From DATGFK01 sp040007395 (GTDB lineage: Bacteria > Chloroflexota > Anaerolineae > Aggregatilineales > UBA2796): 64,000 nt of DNA. Numbering within the stretch: position 1 is the first letter of the stretch; each line of letters begins with the position of its first letter. The position numbers and the translations under genes were made by a program. Below the pieces are notes generated by a model. The model was not told where the DNA came from, searched no databases, and saw only the letters and a program-made list of their open reading frames with translations. The DNA lies in the NCBI GenBank assembly GCA_040007395.1, contig JBDTVG010000242.1, positions 1 through 64,000 of the forward strand, given 5' to 3'. Shown here piece by piece: positions 46,592-55,225 of this stretch.

Positions 46592-49570
46592 CTATGGCAC
46601 GAATGTCGGTGCGAGCTGCGGGGGAATAGGCGGCCCCGCGAACCAATGTCCAGCGACGGGCTTGTCGTTAGCAATACCGAACACGATCTGAATATCAGCA
46701 AAGCCTGTCGTGGGCGTGTTCTTGAGATAGATCAGGCCGTTTGAGGGACGGAACACGCCGATACCCGCACTGCCATTATTGTTCCAGTCGCCCGCAATCG
46801 GACTGTCACCCGCTATACCCAACGTCGCTTGATAGCTGCCTATCGCATTGCAATTGCATACCTGATCGGTGAGGAAGAAAGTAGCACTACTTGGGCGGTA
46901 CACGCCGGGGCTGTCCTTGCCGTCATGGTTCCAATCGCCAGCAACAGGCACATCGCCCGGTATACCAAGTACCATCTGAAAATTGGCAAAGCCCGTCGTC
47001 AAGCTGTTTTTGAGATAGATCAAGCCGTTGGAAGGACGAAACACGCCGACTCCATCTTTGCCGTCACCGTCCCAATCGCCAGCCATCGGCACATCGCCGT
47101 TAACTCCTAGTGCGAAGCTGTAGACGATAGGTGCGCCCGCTGTATTCGAGTCGCGCAGGAAGAACTGCCCAGTGCTGCTGCGATAGATACCAACCGTGTC
47201 GATTCCATCGCCGTTCCAGTCGCCCACGACAGGCAGATCAGTCGAAACACCCAACGCAGTCGTGATGTCCGCGCTGCCAGTGGTGTTCGAGTTGCGTAGA
47301 TAGAATGTGGCAGTTGATGGGCGGAACACGCCAATATAATCACGCAACGCACTTGTTGTGCAACCCGTGAGCGTAATACTGCGCGAAGCATTGGCGCTGC
47401 CACCGTTGCCCGCTAAGGTAAACTGGACGGTGCGCGAACACTGTGTCGGTGGGTTGGTGGTATTGCCGTAGGTCGTTGTCGCCGCAATTGCCTGCACTGC
47501 CGCCGCTGAATCATTGGCATTGAAGGTTGCGACCAGAGGATTACCACCAGTACCGCCCGTGAGCGTCCCGACGATAACCCCTTCATAGAACAGGTAAGTT
47601 GTACCGTTAATGGTCACTTTAGCAACCTGCCCGACCCCGACCCCCTGATTAGGGATCGTCAGTGTTTCGGCATCTGGAGAAGTGCTGGTAAAGGCTGCGG
47701 TGAACGCAGTAAAGTCGCTGCTGTCGGGATCGCCCGCTGCGGCACCTGTACCAATGGCTACCGACCCACCACCCGCTGTAAACGTAATCGCGCCCGTCGG
47801 CAAAGTCAGAGTCGGTGCGCTAGTGGTGGTGGTAAATTCGACTGCGCCCTTATCGCAAATTGCCCCTTGTGGACGTGGCACATCACGCTGATCGAACGAT
47901 GAGCAACTGCTGCCTGTGTTCACCACACCGCCGTTGGCAAAGGGCAATTGAGTTTGTGTCGGGCCACCATTGTTATTTAACGCACCAACATAGGGCGGCG
48001 TACCAACGGTAAATTGATCGCCCGTCGTTGCCATAATTGTGCAATTGCTAATATCGGGGATGAGGTTATGACCGCCACTGGTAAAAGTTCCACCTGCCGT
48101 GCTGCCGCCTGTACCGTTGCCACTGGTGCAGTTGATCCCGGTGTTTGGCCCACCACCTGCCAATGAATTGTTGGACAGGATACTATTGGTCAGAGCAATT
48201 GAGCCACCATTGGTAAAAATGCCGCCGCCAACTCCACGTCCGCCAGCACCCGAAGTCCCTGCCATTGCAGCGTTACTTGTGATCGTACTGCTGGATAGGG
48301 TTAGGCCAGTTCCCTGATTGTTGAAGATCCCCCCACCAACACCACCGCCATCTCCAGCGTTTCCACCGGGGTTGCCGCCTTGAGCCGTATTCGTCGTAAT
48401 CGTGCTGTTCGAGATCAGAACGTTGCTACCCTTGTTGTTAAAGATCCCACCGCCCAATCCAGCACCGCCACCAGAGCCTACTTCCCCTCCACCAGCTTGA
48501 CCATTACCGCCCGCAAAGCCACCACTGCCGCCGTTGCCATTAATCCCACCTGTACTGGTACCACCACCACCTCCGCCACCACCAAAGCCACCAGCACCAC
48601 CACCACCACCAGCCCCTATCCCGCCCTGATTGCGTCCACCACCGCCGCCGCCGCCCGCAAAGCCACCGGTACCCCCCGCGCCACCTGCTATTGTACCTGA
48701 GCTGCTGGCACCGCTTCCCGAACCGCCGCCGAAACCGCCCAGATCGCCCGCAACCCCAGTCCCCATACCGCCATCGCCGCCGAAACCGCCGCCGCCAATG
48801 CCAGAGACGTTACTCAGACTGCCGCCGCCTTGCGCTGTATTTGCTGTGACAAGGCTCCGAGTGATCACCAGATTGGAGCCATTGTCATTGAATACCCCGC
48901 CACCGAGTCCGCCGCCACCGGAAAATTGACCGTTGGCTGCATTAGCCGAGATCGTACTATGACTGATAATCAACGCTGCGCCTACAGCGTTATAGATCCC
49001 CCCACCTAGAGGACTATATTTGCCGCCTGATGCCCCATTGGAGCTAGCGCCTGTCACGACATTATTCGTAACGCCACTGTATCCCAACACCAAAGTGCCT
49101 TCGTTATCGATCCCACCGCCGACTCGCCGCCCTGAATTATCGAGGGCATCGGCGGCAGCAGCATCAGGCAGATAAATGTTGCCGCCGCCACCTGTAATCA
49201 CGATGCCGCTGATCCCCGCCGTGACTCCTGTGTTGACGGTGACGGTACTTGGCGGCGTACCAAGATAGGGTGAGCCGGCAATAGTTACCGCCTGAATCGC
49301 CACCCCGATTGGATCGGTGCCGATCAAATTGAGATTTTTGCTAATCACCACGTTTTCGTTATAAAGCCCCGCCGCGATAAAAATATTATCGCCAGCACTA
49401 GCGGCGGTAATCGCGTCTGAAATCGTTGTAAAGCCGCAGCCTGACGCACACACCGTTAGCGAAGCAGCATGAACATGCTGCTGTGGGGCGGCACTGACAA
49501 TTAGCGCCGCGATGAGGATGAAAATAGACAAGCTTTGTCGAACTATCTGGGATAAGTGCCGATTAACCAT
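46592..49570 (-). CDS. giant secreted beta-helix protein with Gly-rich centre and FG-GAP-like C-terminal repeats
   Basis: The protein has 992 aa. A signal peptide (MVNRHLSQIVRQSLSIFILI ... VHAAS) leads into a right-handed beta-helix: CGFTTISDAITAASAGDNIF, LNLIGTD, then repeats with ISHSTISANAANGQFSGGG-like turns. From about residue 250 to 370 it is almost pure Gly with Ala/Ser/Thr. A beta-sandwich part follows (TLTLPTGAITFTAGGGS, about 590-760). It ends in five repeats of about 45-50 aa with GDWNGDG-type loops (IGVFRPSTATFYLRNSN, VAGDWNHDGKDSPGVYR) resembling calcium-binding FG-GAP/VCBS repeats. The window shows no sorting signal. It is probably a surface or matrix protein; its beginning is shared with the next gene. 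Confidence 0.75.
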   Translation of the reverse strand: MVNRHLSQIVRQSLSIFILIAALIVSAAPQQHVHAASLTVCASGCGFTTISDAITAASAGDNIFIAAGLYNENVVISKNLNLIGTDPIGVAIQAVTIAGSPYLGTPPSTVTVNTGVTAGISGIVITGGGGNIYLPDAAAADALDNSGRRVGGGIDNEGTLVLGYSGVTNNVVTGASSNGASGGKYSPLGGGIYNAVGAALIISHSTISANAANGQFSGGGGLGGGVFNDNGSNLVITRSLVTANTAQGGGSLSNVSGIGGGGFGGDGGMGTGVAGDLGGFGGGSGSGASSSGTIAGGAGGTGGFAGGGGGGGRNQGGIGAGGGGGAGGFGGGGGGGGTSTGGINGNGGSGGFAGGNGQAGGGEVGSGGGAGLGGGIFNNKGSNVLISNSTITTNTAQGGNPGGNAGDGGGVGGGIFNNQGTGLTLSSSTITSNAAMAGTSGAGGRGVGGGIFTNGGSIALTNSILSNNSLAGGGPNTGINCTSGNGTGGSTAGGTFTSGGHNLIPDISNCTIMATTGDQFTVGTPPYVGALNNNGGPTQTQLPFANGGVVNTGSSCSSFDQRDVPRPQGAICDKGAVEFTTTTSAPTLTLPTGAITFTAGGGSVAIGTGAAAGDPDSSDFTAFTAAFTSTSPDAETLTIPNQGVGVGQVAKVTINGTTYLFYEGVIVGTLTGGTGGNPLVATFNANDSAAAVQAIAATTTYGNTTNPPTQCSRTVQFTLAGNGGSANASRSITLTGCTTSALRDYIGVFRPSTATFYLRNSNTTGSADITTALGVSTDLPVVGDWNGDGIDTVGIYRSSTGQFFLRDSNTAGAPIVYSFALGVNGDVPMAGDWDGDGKDGVGVFRPSNGLIYLKNSLTTGFANFQMVLGIPGDVPVAGDWNHDGKDSPGVYRPSSATFFLTDQVCNCNAIGSYQATLGIAGDSPIAGDWNNNGSAGIGVFRPSNGLIYLKNTPTTGFADIQIVFGIANDKPVAGHWFAGPPIPPQLAPTFVP

Positions 49571-49620
49571 CTAAGCCCCCTGCGAAATATCATGTGACCG
49601 TGCAACATGGCAGAATCATA
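49460..49620 (-). repeat. duplicated promoter/signal-peptide block, copy 1
   Basis: About 161 bases, covering roughly 50 bases of upstream DNA, the start codon and the first 35 codons (the signal peptide). It is near-identical to 51834-51995, with roughly a dozen differences. The two proteins are unlike beyond the signal peptide. Confidence 0.85.
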
Positions 49621-49719
49621 AAGTGAAGTATATCTCACCTTATGCAGTCCTCGCCCCGCTCCTTATTCAATGGGTTACGGTCGGGAAATGCCAATATTGT
49701 ATTAGTGGCTGTTATTTTG

Positions 49720-51945
49720 CTAGGGGAATGGGCCGAATTTGGTGATGAATAAATCAAAGCCTCCGGCGATGGTTGTTTGGAAGGCACCGCTTGTTGTCGG
49801 AAAGTTGGTACTGTTGGTATATCCAGTGACATAGATATTACCATTGCTGTCCACCGCAATCCCAGTGCTCGTACCACCAAGGTTGCCACCCAAGTAAGTG
49901 CTATAGACTAGCCCCGTACCCGAAATGTTCAACTTGACCACAAATGCACCGCCGGTAGAGGTCGTTTGGAAAGCTCCAGCCGTTGTCGGAAAATTAGGGC
50001 TGGCAGTGTATCCAGTGACATAGGCGCTGCCACTGCTATCTACCGCAATCCCAATACCGAAGTCAACGGCACTGTTGCCGCCTAGGCAGGTGCTGTAGAC
50101 CAGCTTAGACCCTACCGCGTTTATTTTGACCACAAACACGCCACCAGAGTTTGATTGAAAAGCTCCCGCCGTCGTTGGGAAATCGTTGCTTCGGGTGTCG
50201 CCTGTGATATAGGCATTGCCACTACTATCTACCGCAATTCCTGAGCCATCGTCAACAGCGCTGCCGCCCAAGTAGGTGCTATAGACTAGCCCGGTACCCG
50301 ATACGTTCAACTTGACCACGAACGAATCGATGTTGGCACCAAAGACCGTTTGGAAGGCTCCCGTCGTCGTTGGGAAACTGTCGCTGTAGGTATCGCCTGT
50401 GATATAAGCGCTGCCGCTGCTGTCTACTGCAATCGCATAGCCGCCATCAAAACTTCCACCGCCCAGAAAGGTGCTGTAGATTAGTCCAGTGCCTGCTGTG
50501 TTCAGTTTGGTCACAAACACGTCACCGATACCTCCACCAAAGACCGTTTGGAAGGCTCCCGCCGTCGTCGGGAAGTCAGAACTGTTGGTGGAACCCGTGA
50601 CATAGGCATTGCCATTGTAGTCCACGGCAATCCCCGCTCCGTTGTCACCTTGAGCACTGCCATTCAAAAAGGTGCTGTAGACCAGCTTAGAGCCTGCCGC
50701 GTTTAGCTTGACTACAAATGCACCGCCAGTAGAGGTCGTTTGGAAAGATCCAGCCGTTATCGGGAAATTGGTACTTTGGGTAGTACCCGTGACATAAACG
50801 TTGCTACTACTGTCCACCGCAATTCCATCGATGGAGTCAAAGTCGCTGCCGCCCAGAAAGGTACTGTAGACTAGGCCGGTGCCTGCCGCGTTTAGTTTGG
50901 TCACGAATGCATCTCTATAAATGCCGCCGTAGATTGTTTGGAAAGCACCCGCTGTTGTTGGGAAGTTTGCGCTGCTAATGTATCCCTCAACGTAGGCATT
51001 GCCACTGCTGTCCACTATAACCCCATAGTCTACATCATCACCGCTGCCACCTAGGTATGTCGAGTACACCAACCCCGGATCGATGACCAGTGGCAATGCT
51101 GGATCGTAATTGCCTAACATGAACTGTGTCGCACCATCCGCCGCTAGCATATAGTGTGCCGTCACCGCATGTCGCACGCCATATGCAGCAGTTTGCCAGA
51201 CTTCCGGCACCTGTTCTGTTAGCGTCAAACCCTCAGTCGCGTCGATTAGCAGATCGCCACTGGCGGGGTCAAGACGAGTTGTAGTTGCCCCGTCGTAGTG
51301 CCAGCGGATCAACGTTGGGTCGGCACCGGGCGCGACGGTATAGGTTCCTTTGAGTAGGCCAACCTGCCCGTTATAGCTCAGATCGATGCCGGGATAGAGA
51401 TCGTGATATTCGACCCCCGCATAGGTCGGCACATTGGTGTGCCACTGTGTCGGATCGTTGCCAATAAAGAAGTTAGCAATCCCCGGTTGCTGCTCCGCAC
51501 CGCCGAGTACCACGTTCGGGTTTGCGCCATCGAAACTGACCCGCACCGAAACGTTTGTCTGCGGTGGGTTGTCAATGTTTGAGATGCGCCGCTTAACAAT
51601 AGATCGATCATCTATTGGCTTGGGCAAGTGCAATCCAGTCGTGAGCGTCAGTGTGACTCCTTGTGGCGTGAAGAATAGATGTCCGGCACTGCTCCGCACC
51701 TCGAACCGGACACTTGGATCGAGTTGTCCAGCATTGACAATGAATGAGGTCGGCAGCTTGCCGTAGGCATCATGAGTCGATTTGGTTGATGCGGTAATCG
51801 GCGCAGAACCGCAGTTCGGCGCACAGATCATTTGCGAAGCGGCATGAACACGCTGCTGAGGAGCAGCACTGACGATTAGCGCCGCGATGAGGATGAAAAT
51901 TGATAGCCCGTGTCGAACTATCCGGGATAAGTGCTGATTAACCAT
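49720..51945 (-). CDS. secreted SBBP-repeat beta-propeller protein
   Basis: The protein has 741 aa. A signal peptide (MVNQHLSRIVRHGLSIFILI ... VHAASQ) is followed by a DUF7948-like N-terminal domain (about residues 60-290: PTSFIVNAGQLDPSVRFEVR, GIANFFIGNDPTQWHTNVPTY, YPGIDLSYNG). Seven repeats of about 57 aa then follow, each starting VYSTYLGG or similar and containing IAVDSSGNAYVTG and FPTTAGAFQT. These are SBBP (seven-bladed beta-propeller) repeats. It ends soon after the last repeat (GFDLFITKFGPFP). It is a likely surface or secreted protein; binding partner unknown. Confidence 0.85.
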   Translation of the reverse strand: MVNQHLSRIVRHGLSIFILIAALIVSAAPQQRVHAASQMICAPNCGSAPITASTKSTHDAYGKLPTSFIVNAGQLDPSVRFEVRSSAGHLFFTPQGVTLTLTTGLHLPKPIDDRSIVKRRISNIDNPPQTNVSVRVSFDGANPNVVLGGAEQQPGIANFFIGNDPTQWHTNVPTYAGVEYHDLYPGIDLSYNGQVGLLKGTYTVAPGADPTLIRWHYDGATTTRLDPASGDLLIDATEGLTLTEQVPEVWQTAAYGVRHAVTAHYMLAADGATQFMLGNYDPALPLVIDPGLVYSTYLGGSGDDVDYGVIVDSSGNAYVEGYISSANFPTTAGAFQTIYGGIYRDAFVTKLNAAGTGLVYSTFLGGSDFDSIDGIAVDSSSNVYVTGTTQSTNFPITAGSFQTTSTGGAFVVKLNAAGSKLVYSTFLNGSAQGDNGAGIAVDYNGNAYVTGSTNSSDFPTTAGAFQTVFGGGIGDVFVTKLNTAGTGLIYSTFLGGGSFDGGYAIAVDSSGSAYITGDTYSDSFPTTTGAFQTVFGANIDSFVVKLNVSGTGLVYSTYLGGSAVDDGSGIAVDSSGNAYITGDTRSNDFPTTAGAFQSNSGGVFVVKINAVGSKLVYSTCLGGNSAVDFGIGIAVDSSGSAYVTGYTASPNFPTTAGAFQTTSTGGAFVVKLNISGTGLVYSTYLGGNLGGTSTGIAVDSNGNIYVTGYTNSTNFPTTSGAFQTTIAGGFDLFITKFGPFP

Positions 51946-51995
51946 CTAAGCCCCCTGCAAAATATCATGTGACCGTGCAACATGGCAGAATCATA
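51834..51995 (-). repeat. duplicated promoter/signal-peptide block, copy 2
   Basis: The counterpart of 49460-49620, covering upstream DNA and the first 35-38 codons of the SBBP-repeat protein gene. The 5' non-coding part is at least as well conserved as the coding part. Confidence 0.85.
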
Positions 51996-52167
51996 CTGCC
52001 AAGTATAACCTAGGTTGCATAATCCTCATCTGCACTCTATTTCACGGAGTACACCCTTCATTGAGAGCGGTCTGTGCATAGATATTCCGTTCGCGCTAGA
52101 ATTCGCATCAGCCAGCACTATTGGTGAGATAAGCAACTTTAGTTTTTACCCTACATTACGCGGAGTG

Positions 52168-52689
52168 ATGATGTCCGACTTCAAAGCACATGGGTTGTGG
52201 TTCGAGGAGTTTAACGAAGGGCTATCAGTTGAATCGCGAGGACGCACGATTACTGAGGCCGATCTTGTCAACTTTGCGGGGGTATCGGGCGATTATAACC
52301 CTATGCACACCGATGCTGAGTTTGCTAAAAATACGCAGTTTGCAGCACGGGTAGCGCATGGGGCATTAGTCTTTTCCATCGCGACCGGGTTAACCTATCA
52401 ACTTGGCGTGCTGGAAGGCACGGTCATTGCCTTCACAGGCTTTGAGATGAAACTACGCGCACCTGTGTTTATTGGCGATACGATCCGTGTGATTGCCACG
52501 GTTAGCAAGCGGCGAGCCATGCCCGCGGCGAGTGGCGGCTTCGTTACCTTCGATATAAAGGTGCCGAATCAAAAAGGCGAGATCACACAAAAAGGCGAAT
52601 GGACAGTGTTAGTCGCCAGCCGCCCCGATCCATCACACGAGCAACCCGTCGATAGTGCGGCAAACAAGGCTGCATCGGAGTCGGTCTGA
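52168..52689 (+). CDS. MaoC-family dehydratase
   Basis: The protein has about 173 aa. One hot-dog domain with the hydratase motif FAGVSGDYNPMHTDAEFAK (Asp and His as catalytic pair) and VAHGALVFSIATGL fits enoyl-CoA hydratase-like MaoC proteins. ATG 52168 follows GGAG by a short gap; the frame continues to 52015 without support. It probably acts in fatty-acid or propionate-linked metabolism. Its C-terminus is not conserved. Confidence 0.88.
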   Translation: MMSDFKAHGLWFEEFNEGLSVESRGRTITEADLVNFAGVSGDYNPMHTDAEFAKNTQFAARVAHGALVFSIATGLTYQLGVLEGTVIAFTGFEMKLRAPVFIGDTIRVIATVSKRRAMPAASGGFVTFDIKVPNQKGEITQKGEWTVLVASRPDPSHEQPVDSAANKAASESV

Positions 52690-52926
52690 CACAGACAAGA
52701 AAATCGATGATTCGATCCAAGCGATCAATAACTTACCCATTTCGCTAGTCGGCAAGCCCGACAATCCTATCTCAGAACCAAGCAGCATCGTCCACGCAAA
52801 TGGTCGATTTAGCGAATCCTTAAAGAAATTACGCGATGAGCTTAGTAATCTGTTAAAATTAGACTGTAAACCGATTCTATTCGCCGTCTATATGGTTGCG
52901 AAGTTTTCTAGACGAGGCCAATACTT

Positions 52927-54339
52927 ATGACCCCTGATCCCCTTGATGGAAAAACTGTTGTCATTCTGGGGTTTGCCCGTCAAGGGCAAGCGCTTGCCCG
53001 TTGGCTCCCCACTGTAGGAGCAAAAGTAATTGTCTCCGATAAGCGCGACTTTGGCGATCTTGCCGACGCGCTGCTCGATTTCTTAACCAGTGACATCCAA
53101 TTTGCGTTGGGCGGACACCCAATTGAACTGCTTGACGAAGCCGATTTGCTGTGCTTGAGCGGTGGCGTTCCGCCCACACTCCCGATCTGTATAGCAGCTA
53201 CCGAACGCGGTATTCCACTCACCAACGATGCCCAGCTTTTCATGGAACGCTGCCCTGCACCAATCATTGGCATCACGGGTAGCGCCGGGAAAACCACCAC
53301 AACCACATTGGTTGGGCAGATGTGCGCCGCTACCGGACAAACGACATGGGTCGGCGGCAATAATGGGGATGTGCTGCTGGACAACTTGCCGAACATAGAC
53401 GCAGCACATCTAGTCGTCATGGAGCTTTCCAGCTTTCAGCTTGAATTGATGACCCGTAACCCGCATATTGCCTGCATCCTGAACGTAACACCCAATCATC
53501 TGGATCGGCATGGCAGCATGGAAGCGTATATGGCGGCGAAAGCTAATATCTTTATGCACCAAAAAGCTGATGATATTTGCATCTTTGGCAGCGACGACCC
53601 TGCTGCCAATCTGCTAGCTGATCAGGCTGCTGGACGGGTAGCATGGTTTAGTATGCGCGAAATGGTATCCGATGGCGCGTTTCTGGCGGGCAACCGCCTG
53701 ATGGTTGTTGGTATGGGGTCGCCCGATGGACAGCCCCATGTTGTATGCGGGCGTGATGACATCCGGCTACGGGGCGATCATAATGTCGAGAATGTGCTAG
53801 CGGCCTGTGCGATTGCAGGTGCAGCGGGTGTATCCGTCGATAAGATGCGTGACGTGATCAAGAATTTCACGGGCGTGCCACATCGCCTAGAACCCGTTCG
53901 TACTATCGATGGCGTAACCTATGTCAATGATAGCATCGCCACCGCCCCAGAGCGTGTATTGGCGGCGCTCCGCAGTTTCGATGAACCAATTGTTCTTTTG
54001 GCGGGCGGGCGCGACAAGAAATTGCCGTGGGGTGAAATGGCAACTGTTACTTCGCAGCGGGTGCGCTATCTCGTGACCTTCGGTGAACACGGCCCGGTCA
54101 TCGCGGAACAGGTACGGGCGGCACGGTTGTTAGGAGGTCGCCTCGAAGGAATCGATACCTACGCGACTCTTGAAGAGGCGGTCAAGCGGGCGGCAGAGGT
54201 CGCGCAGTCGGGAGACATAGTGCTGCTGAGTCCCGGTGGGACAAGCTACGATGCTTTTGAAGACTTTGAGGCACGCGGCGAACGCTTCCGCGAATTGGTT
54301 GCCGCCCTAGAAGAACGTGATCGCGGCTCGCAACGCTAG
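52927..54339 (+). CDS. murD: UDP-N-acetylmuramoyl-L-alanine:D-glutamate ligase
   Basis: The protein has 470 aa. The N-terminal Rossmann part begins TVVILGFARQGQALARWL. The ATP-binding loop is GITGSAGKTTTTTLVGQM, with later ILNVTPNHLDRHGSMEAYMAAKANIF, DDIRLRGDHNVENVLAA, VPHRLEPVRTIDGVTYVNDSIATAPERV and LLSPGGTSYDAFEDFEARGERF. This is a complete MurD, which adds D-Glu to UDP-MurNAc-L-Ala for peptidoglycan. It stands alone, without mraY, murE, murF or ftsW beside it. The start at ATG 52927 lies in a gap of about 240 bases. Confidence 0.95.
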   Translation: MTPDPLDGKTVVILGFARQGQALARWLPTVGAKVIVSDKRDFGDLADALLDFLTSDIQFALGGHPIELLDEADLLCLSGGVPPTLPICIAATERGIPLTNDAQLFMERCPAPIIGITGSAGKTTTTTLVGQMCAATGQTTWVGGNNGDVLLDNLPNIDAAHLVVMELSSFQLELMTRNPHIACILNVTPNHLDRHGSMEAYMAAKANIFMHQKADDICIFGSDDPAANLLADQAAGRVAWFSMREMVSDGAFLAGNRLMVVGMGSPDGQPHVVCGRDDIRLRGDHNVENVLAACAIAGAAGVSVDKMRDVIKNFTGVPHRLEPVRTIDGVTYVNDSIATAPERVLAALRSFDEPIVLLAGGRDKKLPWGEMATVTSQRVRYLVTFGEHGPVIAEQVRAARLLGGRLEGIDTYATLEEAVKRAAEVAQSGDIVLLSPGGTSYDAFEDFEARGERFRELVAALEERDRGSQR

Positions 54340-54362
54340 CCCTGCCAAATAATCAAAATGGC

Positions 54363-55154
54363 TCAGGCAGTACAGCGCTGTACAAAAGTTGTAACTGCTG
54401 CGAATACCCGATGATATTCTACATCGTTGGTGTAAATATGATCGCTTTCGTTGAGGCGTAAGGTATCGATCATCGGGCTGGCGCTTAATCCCGCACACAC
54501 CACATCGAGTGTTTCGATAGGCACTGTCGTGTCCTTTTCCGAAAAAACGAGCAGCGATGGCGCACTGACACGGCTCAGTGTTGCTTTGACTTCTGCTTGA
54601 AGTTTGATCAGTTCCGAAACCCCTACCGCAGACTGCTTGAAATAGGCGACGCGCCCGGTAATGCGTTCATGGCGTTCCTGCTGAATTTTCCGCACCCGCT
54701 GATCGATTTTGTCGGTGGCTTGATCGTAGCTCATGAGGTAGGGTACAAAGTAGCGTAATACATGCGTGATCGTGGCTGGGGCAGGTAATGGTAGCAGGGG
54801 AACTGCCATAGCAACTACTCCGGCTACCGCTTCAGCCGAAGCTAACCGCAGCGCAAGCAGCGATCCCAACGATAAACCAATAACAATAATCTGGTCGCAT
54901 GTCTGGGTCAGTAAGTGATAGCCATCTAGTGCAGAGAGATACCAATCTTGCCAACGCATTCGTAGCATATAGTCAGGGCTGACCCCATGTCCATATAACC
55001 TCGGCCCATAGACGGTCATCCCCTGCTTGGCGAGATGTTCACCCAACCAGTACATTTCTTGCGGAGAGGCGGTCAGACCGTGTAAGCACAAACAGCCTAT
55101 GCGCCCTCCCGGAAAATAAAACGGCTCTGCTCCCGGTAAAAGTTTAATATCCAT
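54363..55154 (-). CDS. alpha/beta hydrolase (carboxylesterase Est30-like)
   Basis: The protein has 263 aa. It contains CLHGLTASPQEMYWLGEHLA (HG oxyanion region), YGPRLYGHGVSPD, the nucleophile elbow IIVIGLSLGSLLA (G-x-S-x-G), the acid Asp in LLVFSEKDTTVPIETLD and the catalytic His in LNESDHIYTND. The pattern is that of monoglyceride lipase/Est30-type esterases. It is transcribed towards murD, whose stop lies 23 bases away. Confidence 0.85.
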   Translation of the reverse strand: MDIKLLPGAEPFYFPGGRIGCLCLHGLTASPQEMYWLGEHLAKQGMTVYGPRLYGHGVSPDYMLRMRWQDWYLSALDGYHLLTQTCDQIIVIGLSLGSLLALRLASAEAVAGVVAMAVPLLPLPAPATITHVLRYFVPYLMSYDQATDKIDQRVRKIQQERHERITGRVAYFKQSAVGVSELIKLQAEVKATLSRVSAPSLLVFSEKDTTVPIETLDVVCAGLSASPMIDTLRLNESDHIYTNDVEYHRVFAAVTTFVQRCTA

Positions 55155-55225
55155 ACGCCCAAAAGCTCCCCCTCAACATACATTCTAGTATATCGCGACT
55201 GTATTTCTATTTAAATTCATCTTAA

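Noticed and set aside
48630..48929. Proline-rich antisense frame
   Set aside because: It is the shadow of the Gly-rich coding strand.
48450..48960. Dense short GC-rich repeats that could be read as CRISPR or tandem repeat array
   Set aside because: They are codons for Gly/Ala runs in the giant secreted protein, in frame, without constant repeats and spacers.
49900..51060. Seven regularly spaced similar DNA segments
   Set aside because: They encode the SBBP protein repeats in frame; divergence is at third positions, as expected for a coding repeat.
52690..52926. Possible gene between MaoC and murD
   Set aside because: The frame starting near 52655 overlaps the end of the MaoC gene, has no ribosome site and no recognisable motif.
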